NCBI GenBank assembly: GCA_941918925.1
Contig: OW799235.1
Coordinates: forward strand, 35,789,701-35,853,700
Length of the DNA: 64,000 bases
Direction: 5' to 3'
Origin: Phyto melanocephala
Taxonomy: Eukaryota; Arthropoda; Insecta; Diptera; Rhinophoridae
Both the position numbers and the translations under genes were made by a program. The notes beneath the pieces were generated by a model, which was given only the letters and a program-made list of their open reading frames with translations, had not been told where the DNA came from and searched no databases. Below are positions 22,040 to 33,124 of the stretch, in pieces. Every line of letters begins with the position of its first letter. Positions within the stretch are counted from its first letter, which is position 1.

Positions 22040-22460
22040 TTGGTGTAGCCTTGACATGAATGCGGTTTGATAAGCGATAGAGCGGGAACCGAGGGTCATA
22101 ATCTGGCAGTGGTGAGATAGAAAGTAAACTCCCAGCCTATAATCTGAATGACGCTGAACAACCAACCAAGTTACTCTGTTAACGGTTAATGTTTACCCGG
22201 CCTTTTTTTCTGCTTAGGAGAAACAACAGCCACCACGTGATCTCTGAAGCGGCCTCACCAATAGCCAGTATAAAGGGCTTTAATGATTTTCGTCATACCA
22301 GGTAGGTCTGTGTCAGCCATCGGTGTTGGTAACACTTCTAAACCACGAGCTGGCAATAATACTTAGGCGTGTTACTCCGTCGAGGTTAAATGTCGCCTTT
22401 GCCTTTGATGTACCTACCCTTGGCAGATAAAGCACTATAAAAAATGTTCTATTAAATAGA
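22040..22460. other. Block less AT-rich than surroundings, probably decayed repeat
   Basis: This block is visibly richer in G+C than its neighbours (for example CACCACGTGATCTCTGAAGC and GCTGGCAATAATACTTAGGC). No frame on either strand reads as a known protein and no inverted ends were found. A retrotransposon untranslated region or an old host sequence are both possible. Confidence 0.35.
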
Positions 22461-23504
22461 ATTTTAATAATTAAATTAGAGAACGCACTTCCAGAAAGCA
22501 CCTCGAACAGTAGAATTTGAATTTAAGACGTTAGTGAATGAATGCATTATTTTAAGTAGACAAGTGAGTTGTATTTTAGTAACGCACAGAGGAGTATTTG
22601 ACCTGAAAAGCTGGCCAAAAAGGTAAAACTGAACTTTAAGAAATCTTAAGAACTAAGTACGCAGCTCGACAAACAACAATATTTTACATTATATTGTAAA
22701 TTTTGAAGAATTTTAGTTGCAATTTGTAGCTCTGAGACCCTGCTAAAGTCAGGAAAGTGAAGAAAATTGTATGAGATTTAAATGTTTTTTTCAGTTTCTG
22801 GATGTTTATATGATATTTTTTTACGGCTAAACGAATAAAGGTTTAACATTGATTTTTTTTCGCTGAAAGGTTTGATCAAAAGTTATTTAAAAAAGAAAAT
22901 AAAATTTAAATATGTAGAATATTTATGTTGAAACAATTCGTTCAAAAGCTAAAAAAAAAAAAAATTATACACTTTTTTTGCAAAAAAATAAAAAGAAGAG
23001 GTATTTGAAAGTGAGATTAGCTTCTTTACGAATTATGTTTGTTACCACAACAAAATTTGGAATCTCTAATTTTAGGAACAAAAAAAAAGTTTGCGCAAGT
23101 TTGCGCCATTATTTTTGACGATTTTTTTAAATTTTCACATTTCTTCCATTTTTGCTCATCAGGCACTTTTTCTAATACATTTATATCGTCATAACTTTTA
23201 TTTATTTTTTGTTGTTTAATTATTGATTTCAACTGTTATTCACATCACTTTTGACAATTCACAATGTTAATACCTGCCTATAATTATAAATTTCAAAAAT
23301 TCTTTATTACCCATAATAGTTATAAGGGAATGTCCCACAAATCCCCATAAAAGATATTTTTATATACCTGCTCTACAAAACATTATATGTTAAAAAAATA
23401 AATACACGTACCTAATAAGAATAATTATTAAAAGCAGTAATCACAAAAATAAGTTACAAGAAATAAATACAGGTACATAAAAAATACATGGGATACCCAG
23501 GTAT

Positions 23505-23762
23505 CAGGCTACCATCCAATTGTCAGCAGAAGCTGCCGAGGCCAGAAATAAGCACTTACGATTATATCGTACAAATTATTCGAGGAAATTCAGCAGAAGC
23601 GATACAAATCGAGATGTCTTGAATAGGTTATTTCTGAAAGCTGCAGTACGCAAAGAGAACGGCTTAATAATAAAGCTTTTTCATCAGAAACCATTACACT
23701 TCTTCTTCCTGACACCGCTGATGCATCTAATAAGTATGTACATACGACATAATACTTATTAA
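23505..23762 (+). pseudogene. Remnant of a multicopy arthropod protein (SEEAxEARNKH type)
   Basis: The frame around 23508-23650 reads QLSAEAAEARNKHLRLYRTN, then SRKFSRSDTNRDVLNRLFL. It resembles, from memory, the near-C-terminal segment of an uncharacterised protein family repeated in many arthropod genomes, whose usual pattern is SEEA.EARNK...YR...RK.SR...N.DVLNRLL. After LFL the frame diverges into sequence with no similarity I recognise and stops at 23762. No ATG start is visible, and the upstream part of the protein was not found. It lies between the 36-bp inverted repeats, so it is probably a leftover of the element's own protein. Confidence 0.65.
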
Positions 23763-24049
23763 GGAATTTTTATTAGTTTAACTTTTCCGTATATTAAGTA
23801 TTAAATAATATAAAATAAATATAAAAAAATAAATTTCATAAAAAATACTGTTTCATAAGAGTCTTACAATTTAAAAAAAAAAATTTATTTTTAATTAGAC
23901 CGTAAATCATAATATGTATGCATGTACATACAGTCTGTTAAGAATGAGTTTAAACCTTTAAAATCAACATTTGTTAATTGAGTTTTACTATTTATACCGT
24001 CTTTTATTCCTTAGGAATGTGGGTTTTGGAAAAATCTTAATTATTTAAA

Positions 24050-24445
24050 CTTTTAGGTTCTTTAATTTTTTTTATTGCATTTTGAAAACAAAAAACGTCG
24101 ACGAATTTTGCAGGAAAAATTTTTTTTCGCCATTAAATTTTTAATAACTCCGAAATAGTAATAGATAGAAAAGAAATGTGCTGGATTAGTTAGCAGAATT
24201 TTCCGGTGCATCCTCTAATCCTACTCCTATTAAAATCGGAGAACCCGTTAACAAGTTATGACAAAATATATTAGGAAACCCAACGATTTAGGGGTGAAAT
24301 ATGCCACGCCATTAAAAGAAAATCCTTACGTACTAGAGAAAAACGGAAGACAGATTTGAATTGAGGGCATTAAAATTCATATAGTCCACATACTTTTATT
24401 TATAGCAGAGACAAAAAATTTTTTTTTTGCGCAGTGTACTTTTGT
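24050..24445 (-). mobile_element. Solo end of the long-TIR transposon family
   Basis: Blocks match the right arm of the 8857-11823 transposon in order: GAATTTTGCAGGAAAAA, TAATAACTCCGAAATAG, ATTTAGGGGTGAAATATGCC, AAATTCATATAGTCCACATA, and a terminus GCGCAGTGTA. That terminus is repeated 20 bases downstream. Only one arm is present and no partner was found nearby. The divergence from the 8857 copy shows an older or different subfamily. Confidence 0.65.
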
Positions 24446-24592
24446 TGCGCAGTGTAATTTTTTCAAAATCTTCCATCAGATTTCTTATATCATACTACAC
24501 CTAAAACTATCAAAAATCTAGAACTTTGAATTCAAAAAACACGTTTTATAATTTTGGCCAGCTTTTTCGGCAAAATACTCCTCTGTGCAACG

Positions 24593-26520
24593 TACATATG
24601 TATTGTGTATAATTGTGTATAATTTGAACAATAATCTAACTTTTCTATTAAAAGAAGAGAGGCTGACAAAACTTGTTGAAACAAACAACTAAATGTTTAA
24701 ATATAAAAAAAATATTCATTATGAAATCGTTTTTCATTTAACCATGAAAAGCAAAGTTGAATAAAATTGATAAGAGAGAAAATTACCAACATTTGGGTTA
24801 AACTAAAAACAAAAACCATACTCAGGTGTAGTGCATTAAAGAAATTAAAATTATTTGGAGTTGATGGTCGAATCAGAGAAATTACTTAAGCGTATCCACC
24901 TTTATGCTCAGGTGAACTTAAATATTGTGTCTACATACTCTTATACTCTCATTCTTATGCAGTGTTTTCCTTTATTACTTTTCAGTTAATGATGTATTTT
25001 TGCTTTACGAATACGTTTATTTTATTGAAAATTTTCGTAATAAGCGTTTAAGTGTGGATATATTTAAGTGGTGTTTGGATATAATGCTCATGTTGTAAGT
25101 GTGTCAAACTGTTACCGTATACGTACAAAATTAAGTTGAGTTGTGTTTAGTGTGGCGTTAAGTTAAGCCCCTCATTAAACACCGTCATTCCTTTGTACAT
25201 TTACCTAGCTTTGTTACACCCTCGCAACGACAACCAAGCACTGGTAGTCAAGAGTCATTTACTCATTCATTGACACTTTGACGGAATGTCACGCAAAATG
25301 TATAAAGATTTCAAACAGAGCACACGAGTGCGAAAGTGTATATAATTTCAGTCAATCAAAGTGTTTTATTTTCTTGTCTTATCTTTGAATCAGACCTCAG
25401 TTTCTTGTTTGCTGTTCAGCGTTTCAGAGTGTTATAATAAGTGAGTGTGTGTATGTGTAAGTGTAAGTTAAAGTAAGAAAGTAAATGTATTTTTAACGCA
25501 AGATTTTTGTGTGCTTTTCTTACTACATTCCACCTCATTTCCGTTTTATCAAACGTGCTAGTGTTTTTCCCTTTTCTATTTAATATATTTTTTTTAATAA
25601 CAATTTTAGTTTATATTCTACAACCTTTAACTCCTAGTTTATTTCCCATATTGTACTCCTGTGTATGTTTCTATCTATTAACTCCACCTTCTTAGTTTTA
25701 TAATTTTTCAATACGTTGTATGGTTTTTTACTTTTCTACGAACATTTCCGTATGCAGGCTTACGTTGAGTTAGTAGATTTATGTTGTTTTACTTTACAGC
25801 TTTCAGCATCTGTAAAATGTGAGTTATTATAAATGTTGTGTTGTTTTTTCTTTTAAGATTTCTGCACATTTCTACTTCACGGCAAGTTACGATACATTTT
25901 CAACATCACGATACACATTTACTAACTAAATTAAAACTTTTATTGCTAAGTGTTGCTAAGTATGTGACACTTTACTGATTTTGTCACATTGATGGTTTTT
26001 AGTGATTTTGATTAGTCGATTATGATTAGAGATAGAGACAGCTGTGAAAACAAACTGTTAGATAAAGCAAATAATTTATAATTTAACGCACAAATATTTT
26101 ATGGTTTAGTTAACCTAAATTTAGTTTTAATGTTAAGTGCAGAATTACTTGAGTTTACTTTTTCTCCCCAAATGTAATGAAACTGTTTGTTATCAGTTAA
26201 ACCTGAAAAGAATAGATAGTAAACATACATATGAACATGTCTATCTACTTACATGCATATGCGCAAATATAAAAAAATAATATTATTTTTTTGTTTGAAT
26301 GTATATCGATGGTCGCCCTAACTCGTACTTTTTACAAAATTAAGTTTTCCCAATAAGCACAAATTTTTTTGGAATTCCAGTGTGAATCCAAGCTTGAATT
26401 ACATTTCAAATCCATCCTGTTTCCAGTCTTTTTGAAGTTTGTTACAAAACAACAAAAATTTTGTTTGAAGCATATAGCCAAATCATTGTTGGCGGTGATA
26501 ATGATGATTTCATAATTAAA
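24593..26520. other. Long spacer; possible unique host sequence at 25.1-25.5 kb
   Basis: No gene recognised. 25100-25480 is less repetitive and less AT-rich than its surroundings. It contains TGTATAAAGA at 25299 and an initiator-like TCAGTC at 25348, but the spacing of about 49 bases is too long for a canonical TATA/Inr promoter. A frame at 25507-25695 is hydrophobic low-complexity and probably chance. Confidence 0.3.
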
Positions 26521-27332
26521 CTAGCATTTAACCCGCTACTGCGTTAGCGTTTTCTTTTTTTTTTCGTGGACATACTTGTATGCCCATGTTTACGTTTCTA
26601 GGTTCTAACTTGTTTTTAAGCGGATCCCTTTCTTCCATTGTTATAATTATATGCCAAAGTTTATGTTCATAGGTTTTAACAAAAAAGTTGCAAGATTTTT
26701 CATCTTATAACTTGACTTAGGATCTTGCACCTACTATTTTGTGTTAATAAGTTTAATATTATTAAAAATTCAAAAAATATCACACGTAAAACACAAAAGT
26801 AAAAGAAAGAAATATAATTTCCCGTATTTATCTTTTTTGATACTTTTTTCTCTCTATTAAAGTATAAAAATTGCAGTATTATTGTGGGAGCCCATAATTT
26901 AATACATACGTGTATATCAATGAATATAGAAAAATGTTTTGTAAAAAGGCTACCAAAAAAGGTACGATTTTCACCCTTTAAAAAGTTCGAATTTGAAAAA
27001 ACATTCCAAATTTATATTTGTATTTTTTAGATAAGTTACGAATGTGATATAATCTTTTTATGTTTATTGGTTTAAAAGATAGATGGGGTGACATAAAAGT
27101 ACTAAAATATATGTTTTACCCTTTTACTCCCTAAAAGAGTAATATTTCAAAAAAGTTTTTTTGTATCTCTTTTAGTTTTGGAGATATAAGGTTACCGAAA
27201 TTACCCTTTTTTACCCCCTAAACATTCGATATTTCAAAAATCCCGTCTTAGTGGATCGATTTGGGGAGAGACGTTTAGGCTGTGCGATGATGAATCAGCC
27301 AGTCAGTAACGTTACAATTTTATATATATAGA
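26521..27332 (-). mobile_element. Non-autonomous Helitron, family B
   Basis: On the minus strand it begins A|TCTATATATATAAAATTG at 27332 and ends with a CGCTA/TAGCG hairpin (26534-26549). Nine bases later comes CTAG at 26524-26521, followed by T. A 5'-TC, a 3' hairpin close to CTRR and an A/T insertion site define Helitrons. The interior has ATCATCGCACAGCCTAAACG and an AAAGGTACGATTTTCACCC block. No Rep/helicase protein is encoded. The sequence differs from family A. Confidence 0.85.
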
Positions 27333-27717
27333 TTTTCAGGAACAATTTTTCGATTTCTAGATTTATCTATTTCGCAGAAGTTTGTTTTCTGTTTTTCGTT
27401 TCTTTTCAGTGGTTGTGTTGTAAAAAAATAGTTTTTATTTATATTAAATTACGTTACATTACATCCATTATTCCGGCGACTGGACACGAAACACTGTCAC
27501 CTAAAAAACGTTGTTGAAAAACAATTTCGACATCAAATCGAGTCAGCTATGACTCTAAATGTCAATCATAAAATATTAATGGTGAACAATTTTACAACGC
27601 GAAAGTCAAAAAGTTTTTAAAGTGAAAATAAAGAAATAAAAGTGAAAATAAGCAAAAAGAAAATAAAGAAAAGAAAATAAAACAATATAAAGAAATTTGG
27701 AATTAATATAAGTAAAT
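27333..27717. other. A-rich leader before a transposase-like frame
   Basis: Holds AATTACGTTACATTAC near 27447 and A-rich AAAGAAAATAA repeats at 27620-27690, possibly the 5' part of the transposon carrying the next reading frame. No gene. Confidence 0.35.
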
Positions 27718-28299
27718 AAAGGTATTTATTCAAAGCCAAAAGCAGATGCTCGTAAAATCTTTGCTCTGCTTACCCAGAATCAGCATGTCCTGGGAAAAGA
27801 ACAACCAATGGGAATGGCTTCCGACGATGTCCACGTCACTTTGAACGATGAACCGTCTGTCTGTGAGGACACAACTACAAACAAAGATAGTATATCTGAT
27901 ACTAAATTTAATTCTATGGGAGACAGGGACTTAAAAATACAGCTGGCTGTATGGGCGATCCAACATAACATTGCGAATGCTGCAATAAACAGTTTACTGC
28001 AAATCCTTAACCAGCATCATAAGAATTTGCCATCGGATGCCCGAACTTTAAAGAACACTCTGAAATGTCCAGATATTGAAGCTATGGGCTCGGGTGAGTT
28101 AATACACTATGGCCTTAAGTATTCCATGCAAGATTTTTTGCTAAAAAAAAACGGAATGGGGACTAAAACCTTAGAGCTGAACTTTAATATAGACGGTTTG
28201 CCCTTAGCAAAAAGTTCAAATCGGCAAATATGGCTAATTTTATGTAACGTAAATGGTTACACTGATATACATATTTGTGGTGCACATATCGAGCTCTAA
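27718..28299 (+). pseudogene. Transposase-like protein fragment (IDGLPLxKSS family)
   Basis: Open from about 27718, with first ATGs at 27808 and 27814, to the TAA at 28297. The codons before the ATG (ADARKIFALLTQNQHVLGKE) also look coding, so the true start may lie upstream or in another exon. The protein reads LKIQLAVWAIQHNIANAAIN, then LNQHHKNLPSDARTLKNT, then MGSGELIHYGLK, then FNIDGLPLAKSSNRQIWLIL. This order (W.I..NI...AIN.LL.IL, LP.DARTL, INIDGLPL.KSS..WPIL) recalls the N-terminal part of a widespread animal transposon-encoded family often found with THAP-like zinc fingers. It stops soon after that motif, before the rest of the domain, so it is truncated. The 163-codon stretch with no stop suggests a fairly recent copy or mild constraint. 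Confidence 0.65.
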
Positions 28300-28763
28300 C
28301 AGCGAAAATAACGTAACCGACATAGTTTTCGAAATTGACTTTTTAATGCAGTAGTGTTATCCAGCCTTCAACACATCCACTGTTAAAATATGAAATCGAA
28401 AATAATAATATTTAGTCACAGAAATATACATATGTCATTCAGTTTTAACATAATCGACACGCACCTTTTTGTTAGAATGCAAAAATAACGTAACTGATCA
28501 TAAAATCTGTGAGATTCACCGAATTGTTAAAGAATTAAACAAATTAATTTATATTTTGTTTTTTTTTTTTGTTAAGCTTGAGATCACTTTTTTTATAAAA
28601 ATGTTCTTTATTTACACAAATATTTCGATACCGAAAAATTGGTAGCTTCTTCTTTTGTATATTTACCCTGAAGAAGCTGCCCATAGTTTGGTAGCGAAAT
28701 ATTGATGTTAATAGAGAACATCTTTATGAAAAAGTGATCTCCAGTTCAACAAAAAGAACAATA

Positions 28764-29149
28764 TCTATATATATTTAGAAGTGAAATTCTGCCTGTCTGT
28801 GTGTGTGTGTTAGCTATAGACTCCGAAACTGTAAAACCGATCGAACTTAAACTTTGGCTAGTTGTTGCACACATTCCAGGGAGTGTTTATGGGTGGTAAA
28901 AAGTGGGCGGGACACTCCCATAAAAAGTTAATTATCATTTTTAGCGACTTGGACTTGACCGATTTTTCTGAAACTTTGCACACACATTGAGCTGTCATGA
29001 CTATACAGTTTCGCGATTAGAAAAGTGGGCAGTGATACGCCCATAAAAAAATTTATAATTTTTAGCTTCTTGCACTTGATATTCAATTAAAATTCAGAAT
29101 GCATTTTTATTCATTAAGGGGCATAGCAACGCGCACCGGGCTTGGCTAG
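28764..29149 (+). mobile_element. Non-autonomous Helitron, family A copy 2 (short)
   Basis: A|TCTATATATATTTAGAAGTG at the start; GGGCTTGGCTAG|T at the end. It has the GTGTGTGTGTTAGCTATAGA and GACTCCGAAACTGTAAAACC head, GTGTTTATGGGTGG, and only about one to two of the ~120-bp units before the AAGGGGCATAGCAACGC tail. It is the shortest of the complete copies. Confidence 0.9.
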
Positions 29150-30880
29150 TATAAATATAAAGATCAAGAAAATAATACGATGCGTATTAATTAATTATAA
29201 AAATATTTACAAATGTAATTGTTAACTGTTAATTGTTTTAATCTAGAGATGGAGCCGTAAATAACGATTCACTCACGAATATGCAGCACACGATAAACAT
29301 TTTACTAATGCCCTTGTTATTTGTTTGGACACACATGTACACTCATGTAAAAATAATGAAAAATTTAACGCGATAAAAAACTCATGCTCAAAACATTCTT
29401 GCGGAAGAAACCAAATTAACAAAATCATTTCTAAGTTTTTACTATCAAAACTAATTCAAATATTTTATTCAAACTTACTGCCAATAATTCACCTTCTCTA
29501 TTTGTATTTAATGATTTGCTGCTTTTGTTCTTAAGGAATTGTGAATGAATAATCAAAACATTCTTACGCTCAGTTTGACATGTAAATTGGAATTTGGCCG
29601 ACTAAAATCAAAAATTTTAAATTTTTTTGTAAATAATTTTTATTTCTATATGACTTAGAAATAAAAAAATTATAAAAAATTGTAAAAACTTTCCTTTTAA
29701 AATATTTTCCTGTGTGTTACGTAATTTTTGGGGTCACATTTTAGTATGACCTCCTAGAAATGTTGACGACAAAATTTACGTAACTGACAAAAAAAAAAAA
29801 AAATTATATAAGTAAAACTTATCTTCAAGTTGCATATGATCATTGGTAGGCTACATTTAAATTTTCAATAAAAAAAATTCTGAACAATTTGTAACAAACA
29901 TTGTCCTGTAAAATTTGGTTTTTGTAGGTTACGTGATTTTAGCGGTTAAGACTTAATATGCACACGAATTTACTTTGTAATGTGCATTTTTGCTTATTAT
30001 ATTTTTATCTGGCTAAATAAATAGTAAAATTGTTTTAGTCAAGCAAATAAAAAACTCTGGAGAAATACGGATTAAAATCTTTGTTAAAAATCTCATTCAA
30101 AACAAAACGGAATGTGTTTGTTTACATTACGACATTTTCAATATTCCGAAAATAAGTAGTGCATGTAATATCGTTAATGGAAACTAGTTTAATTGATTTC
30201 TATAATTAACAAAATATGTACATAAATGGTCTGTTTAAATTTTTGCTGGGTATTTACTTAATTATGCTTCAAATATTGTTCATTTATTAAATTCCATAAT
30301 AACTAGTAGCGATTCTCTGTTTCTATTATAATTTATTGCTTTATTTTGTTTACTTACATACATACATTCACATACATAATTTATTAACGTGACCTCAACA
30401 TTTCAATTTATATTTATATAATATTTGATACGAACCCATATGCATTCACAATTCCGTCATATTAAAAATAAGGAACAAAAGCCAACACACAAACATTCGT
30501 GTGTGTTTCAACGTTAAAGGAGCAAAAAAATACAATGAGTGGATATATGTATACAGAGATAGATAGATAAATACCTAATTCTATGTGTATAAAATTATAT
30601 TTTTTATTTGATTAGTTATGGATTGAAATATTACATACGTAATAATTTTGTATTCGTTTTTGTTCCAGAAATTGTTTAATTAATTAGATTTTTTGATTTA
30701 AGTTAAATACTTATGTATTGTGTAGTATACCTAATATAACAGAGAGATACATATTAAAAAAATTGAAAATCACTTAATATGTTTTCTCTATTTAAGTATC
30801 ATTAGTCATCTTGTTATATAATTAATGCTCATTCTAACGTCATAAAAACTTTTAGGTCTTTTTTTTTTACCAATTTACAG
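29150..30880. other. AT-rich spacer
   Basis: No gene recognised. TTACGTAA-type motifs near 29717, 29777 and 29927 echo those at 28311 and 28486, so 28300-29960 may be the tail of the transposon that encodes the 27.7-kb frame, split by the Helitron at 28764. Confidence 0.35.
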
Positions 30881-30976
30881 GAATGTACCAGCGAATTGAG
30901 TACAGTGAAAACATTTAACAAATTATTGGATAGTAGCAACATTTTTGATGAGCTGTTCCATTATTCGCAGCCGTAG
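30881..30976 (+). CDS. Candidate 3'-terminal coding exon of an unidentified gene
   Basis: A pyrimidine-rich tract ending in TTTTTTTTACCAATTTACAG (30861-30880) is a good 3' splice site. The following frame reads ECTSELSTVKTFNKLLDSSN, then IFDELFHYSQP, then a TAG at 30974. It has balanced polar and hydrophobic composition and none of the poly-Lys/Asn/Phe bias of chance frames in this AT-rich DNA. I do not recognise the protein. No upstream partner exon was identified; a frame of 31 codons can arise by chance, so this is a lead only. Confidence 0.3.
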   Translation, partial: ECTSELSTVKTFNKLLDSSNIFDELFHYSQP

Positions 30977-32334
30977 AATAGCGTGGACTTTACTGTTAAA
31001 TATTCTAATTTTTGTGAAAGTGAAGAGTTAGTGGAGCTTCATACCCCATTTTTTTATACAAAGAAAACCATAGTTACTACATGATCACGACAGTCATATT
31101 ATAGTTTATTTAATAATATTTGGTTATCGCAAACAAGATATAGTTCTTCTTATATTCTTTTATCATATATTTTGTGATGATAATCAAGTGCTTGTTTAAA
31201 TTTAATCATTTAACAACTTCGATATGGTTGCTCATTGAAAATAATATGTTTGGCTTAATATGACAAAAATAGTATGACGGCTTTGCAAAAACTAACATTT
31301 TATTTAAAAGCATTTAACACAAAGAATGATTGGTGAAACATTATTATGAATACAAAGCAATCTAGCTATGGGTGTTTTAATAATAACTTGTTTTCAACTG
31401 TTCTTCTTCTTGCTTAACAAATCTAATTTTTTTTAAAGTTTGATATGTGAAAAAAATATACAAACATTTGTAAAAAAATTAAAAAAATAATACTCGTAAA
31501 AATAGACAATAAAATGTAAAATAATATTGAAAAAAAAAATTGTGCTTAAAAAGGTAAGTACAGTCAGTGTAACTAAGAGCAAAAAAAAAAAACAATTGGT
31601 CAATTCACAAGCTGTCGTAGAAGCTGTACGTCGTAGTAGTTGTACACATTTTGTTGATTATTTCTACATTAACCTGTTGTACAACATTTACATCAATTTT
31701 ACCCACGTTTCCAGAAAGTCGTATAAATACATTACAGCTGGAAAGTAAGTACTAAAGCCGTTTATCATCAATGGAGCAGTGAATTTTTTACAGCCTACGA
31801 CTCATACCACAAGTTGTGAATTGAGCAAATAATTTTCTTTAGAAAAGAGCAAATAATGTTCATTTCATTTGTAGTCATAATATGATTATTGAATGTTACT
31901 TTAATTAAATATAACAATGATAACTGGCAACCTTTATATTTTTAAACCACAATCATATATTCCAATCATAATATGTTGCTTTTCGATTATGATAACCACA
32001 ACAATGTTTTCTGTTGTTGTTTTTGATCTTTTTAACTTCACTGTGCGAGAAAATTAGGTTGTGTTTTAGCAACAACAATCGAATATCGAATTTAGATTCA
32101 CTCCCCAACAACTTTTATTCATTTTAAAAATCTTTTTCATGCACTTCGAGCTTTATATGGTGAGCGTTATCAAAATTACAAGCCAACCGTATCCAATGTC
32201 ATCTATTAATTTGAGTATTTGTGCAGAGAGTACAGAGAGAGAGCAAAGTATGCTCGTGTTGTGAACAATTTTGTGGTTGAAGTAAAAAGTGTAAATGAAC
32301 TACTGGTGGATGATGAAGACTGAAGTGCAATATA
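30977..32334. other. Spacer with two consensus-like splice donors
   Basis: AAAAAG|GTAAGTACAG at 31552 and GGAAA|GTAAGTAC at 31742 match the donor consensus on the plus strand. The frame at 31527-31748 between them is Lys-rich and not recognisable. It could be a 3' UTR following the candidate exon at 30881 or unrelated sequence. Confidence 0.3.
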
Positions 32335-33015
32335 TTTTTTTAGTCAAGCCCTTTCTTTTGATACTCATGTCATTCCTCTCTGTTGCCCAGAAGCTGAACA
32401 AATCCATTGTCGATTGTAAGTTTTAGGAAAACACCGAAGCATTTGTGTTTTTGTGCTTATATGCCAGGTAGTTTCAAACTAATTTTTAAGATTTTCTCAG
32501 GAATAATTTTCGAGACTGCGGCTTATATTTTGGTGTCTTTAGCTTGTTCAAGAATTATATTTATTTATATACATATTTAAAAAATCATTCTTGCCAATAA
32601 CTTTGGCGATTAGTGGTCGATTTATTCAAAATATTTAACGAATAGCGCTAGAAACATATCATATCTACAAATGTAAGCCAATGTAGCTATAAATTATGCC
32701 AGTGCTGAAAAATGTTGATGTTTATGGTAAAATATAAGAGAAAGCAGAGGCAGTCATGCTTTTCTTACTCATATCTCAGAATTATAGAGATTTATTCCTG
32801 ATTATTCGCTTAAGATTGATAATACATACAGATCTGTGCAACATGTGAGATCTTCTCAAAGTTGATTTCAAACAAGACATGGACAGAAGGAAAAAATATA
32901 TTGCTCAATCGTCTCTCCAAGTCATTGGCTCTCAGAAAACGTATACTTTATGGGGTCGAAAAAAGATATTGTAGAAATCACAAACGTGATAAGCTATATC
33001 TGTGGCTTGGAGCTA
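32335..33015 (-). mobile_element. Degenerate DINE-1-like element
   Basis: Blocks shared in order with the minus-oriented copies at 36386 and 58631: GTCAAGCCCTTTCTTTTGAT, GAAACATATCATATCTACAA, AAAGCAGAGGCAGTCATGC, CTCATATCTCAGAATTATAG, CATGGACAGAAGG, and TATACTTTATGGGGTCG followed by ATTGTAGAAATCACAAACG. Neither terminus is intact. Confidence 0.6.
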
Positions 33016-33124
33016 AAAGGGCCAATGTCAAAATATTTACTTTTGACAAAATTGGAATTGAACTTCTGCTTTTCTGGGTTAAGTATGACTTTAGCTGTTT
33101 TACCATAATGAAATAGAGCAAGAA

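Larger units (their letters stand above)
22585..24588 (+). mobile_element. TIR DNA transposon, ~2.0 kb, degraded
   Basis: The left end CACAGAGGAGTATTTGACCT and the right end (reverse complement CACAGAGGAGTATTTTGCCG) continue through GAAAAGCTGGCCAAAA, giving about 36-bp inverted repeats. AACG flanks both sides (22581-22584, 24589-24592), a candidate 3-4 bp target duplication depending on the exact boundary. Inside are a plus-strand protein remnant at 23505-23762 and, at 24050-24445, a sequence like one end of the long-TIR transposon at 8857. Confidence 0.75.

Noticed and set aside
22040..22460. Host gene in the less AT-rich block
   Set aside because: All frames are short and carry no recognised motif; no convincing splice sites were found.
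25299..25353. TATA box plus initiator as a host promoter
   Set aside because: TATAAAG and TCAGTC are about 49 bases apart, outside the normal 25-35 base spacing, and no downstream coding exon is recognisable.
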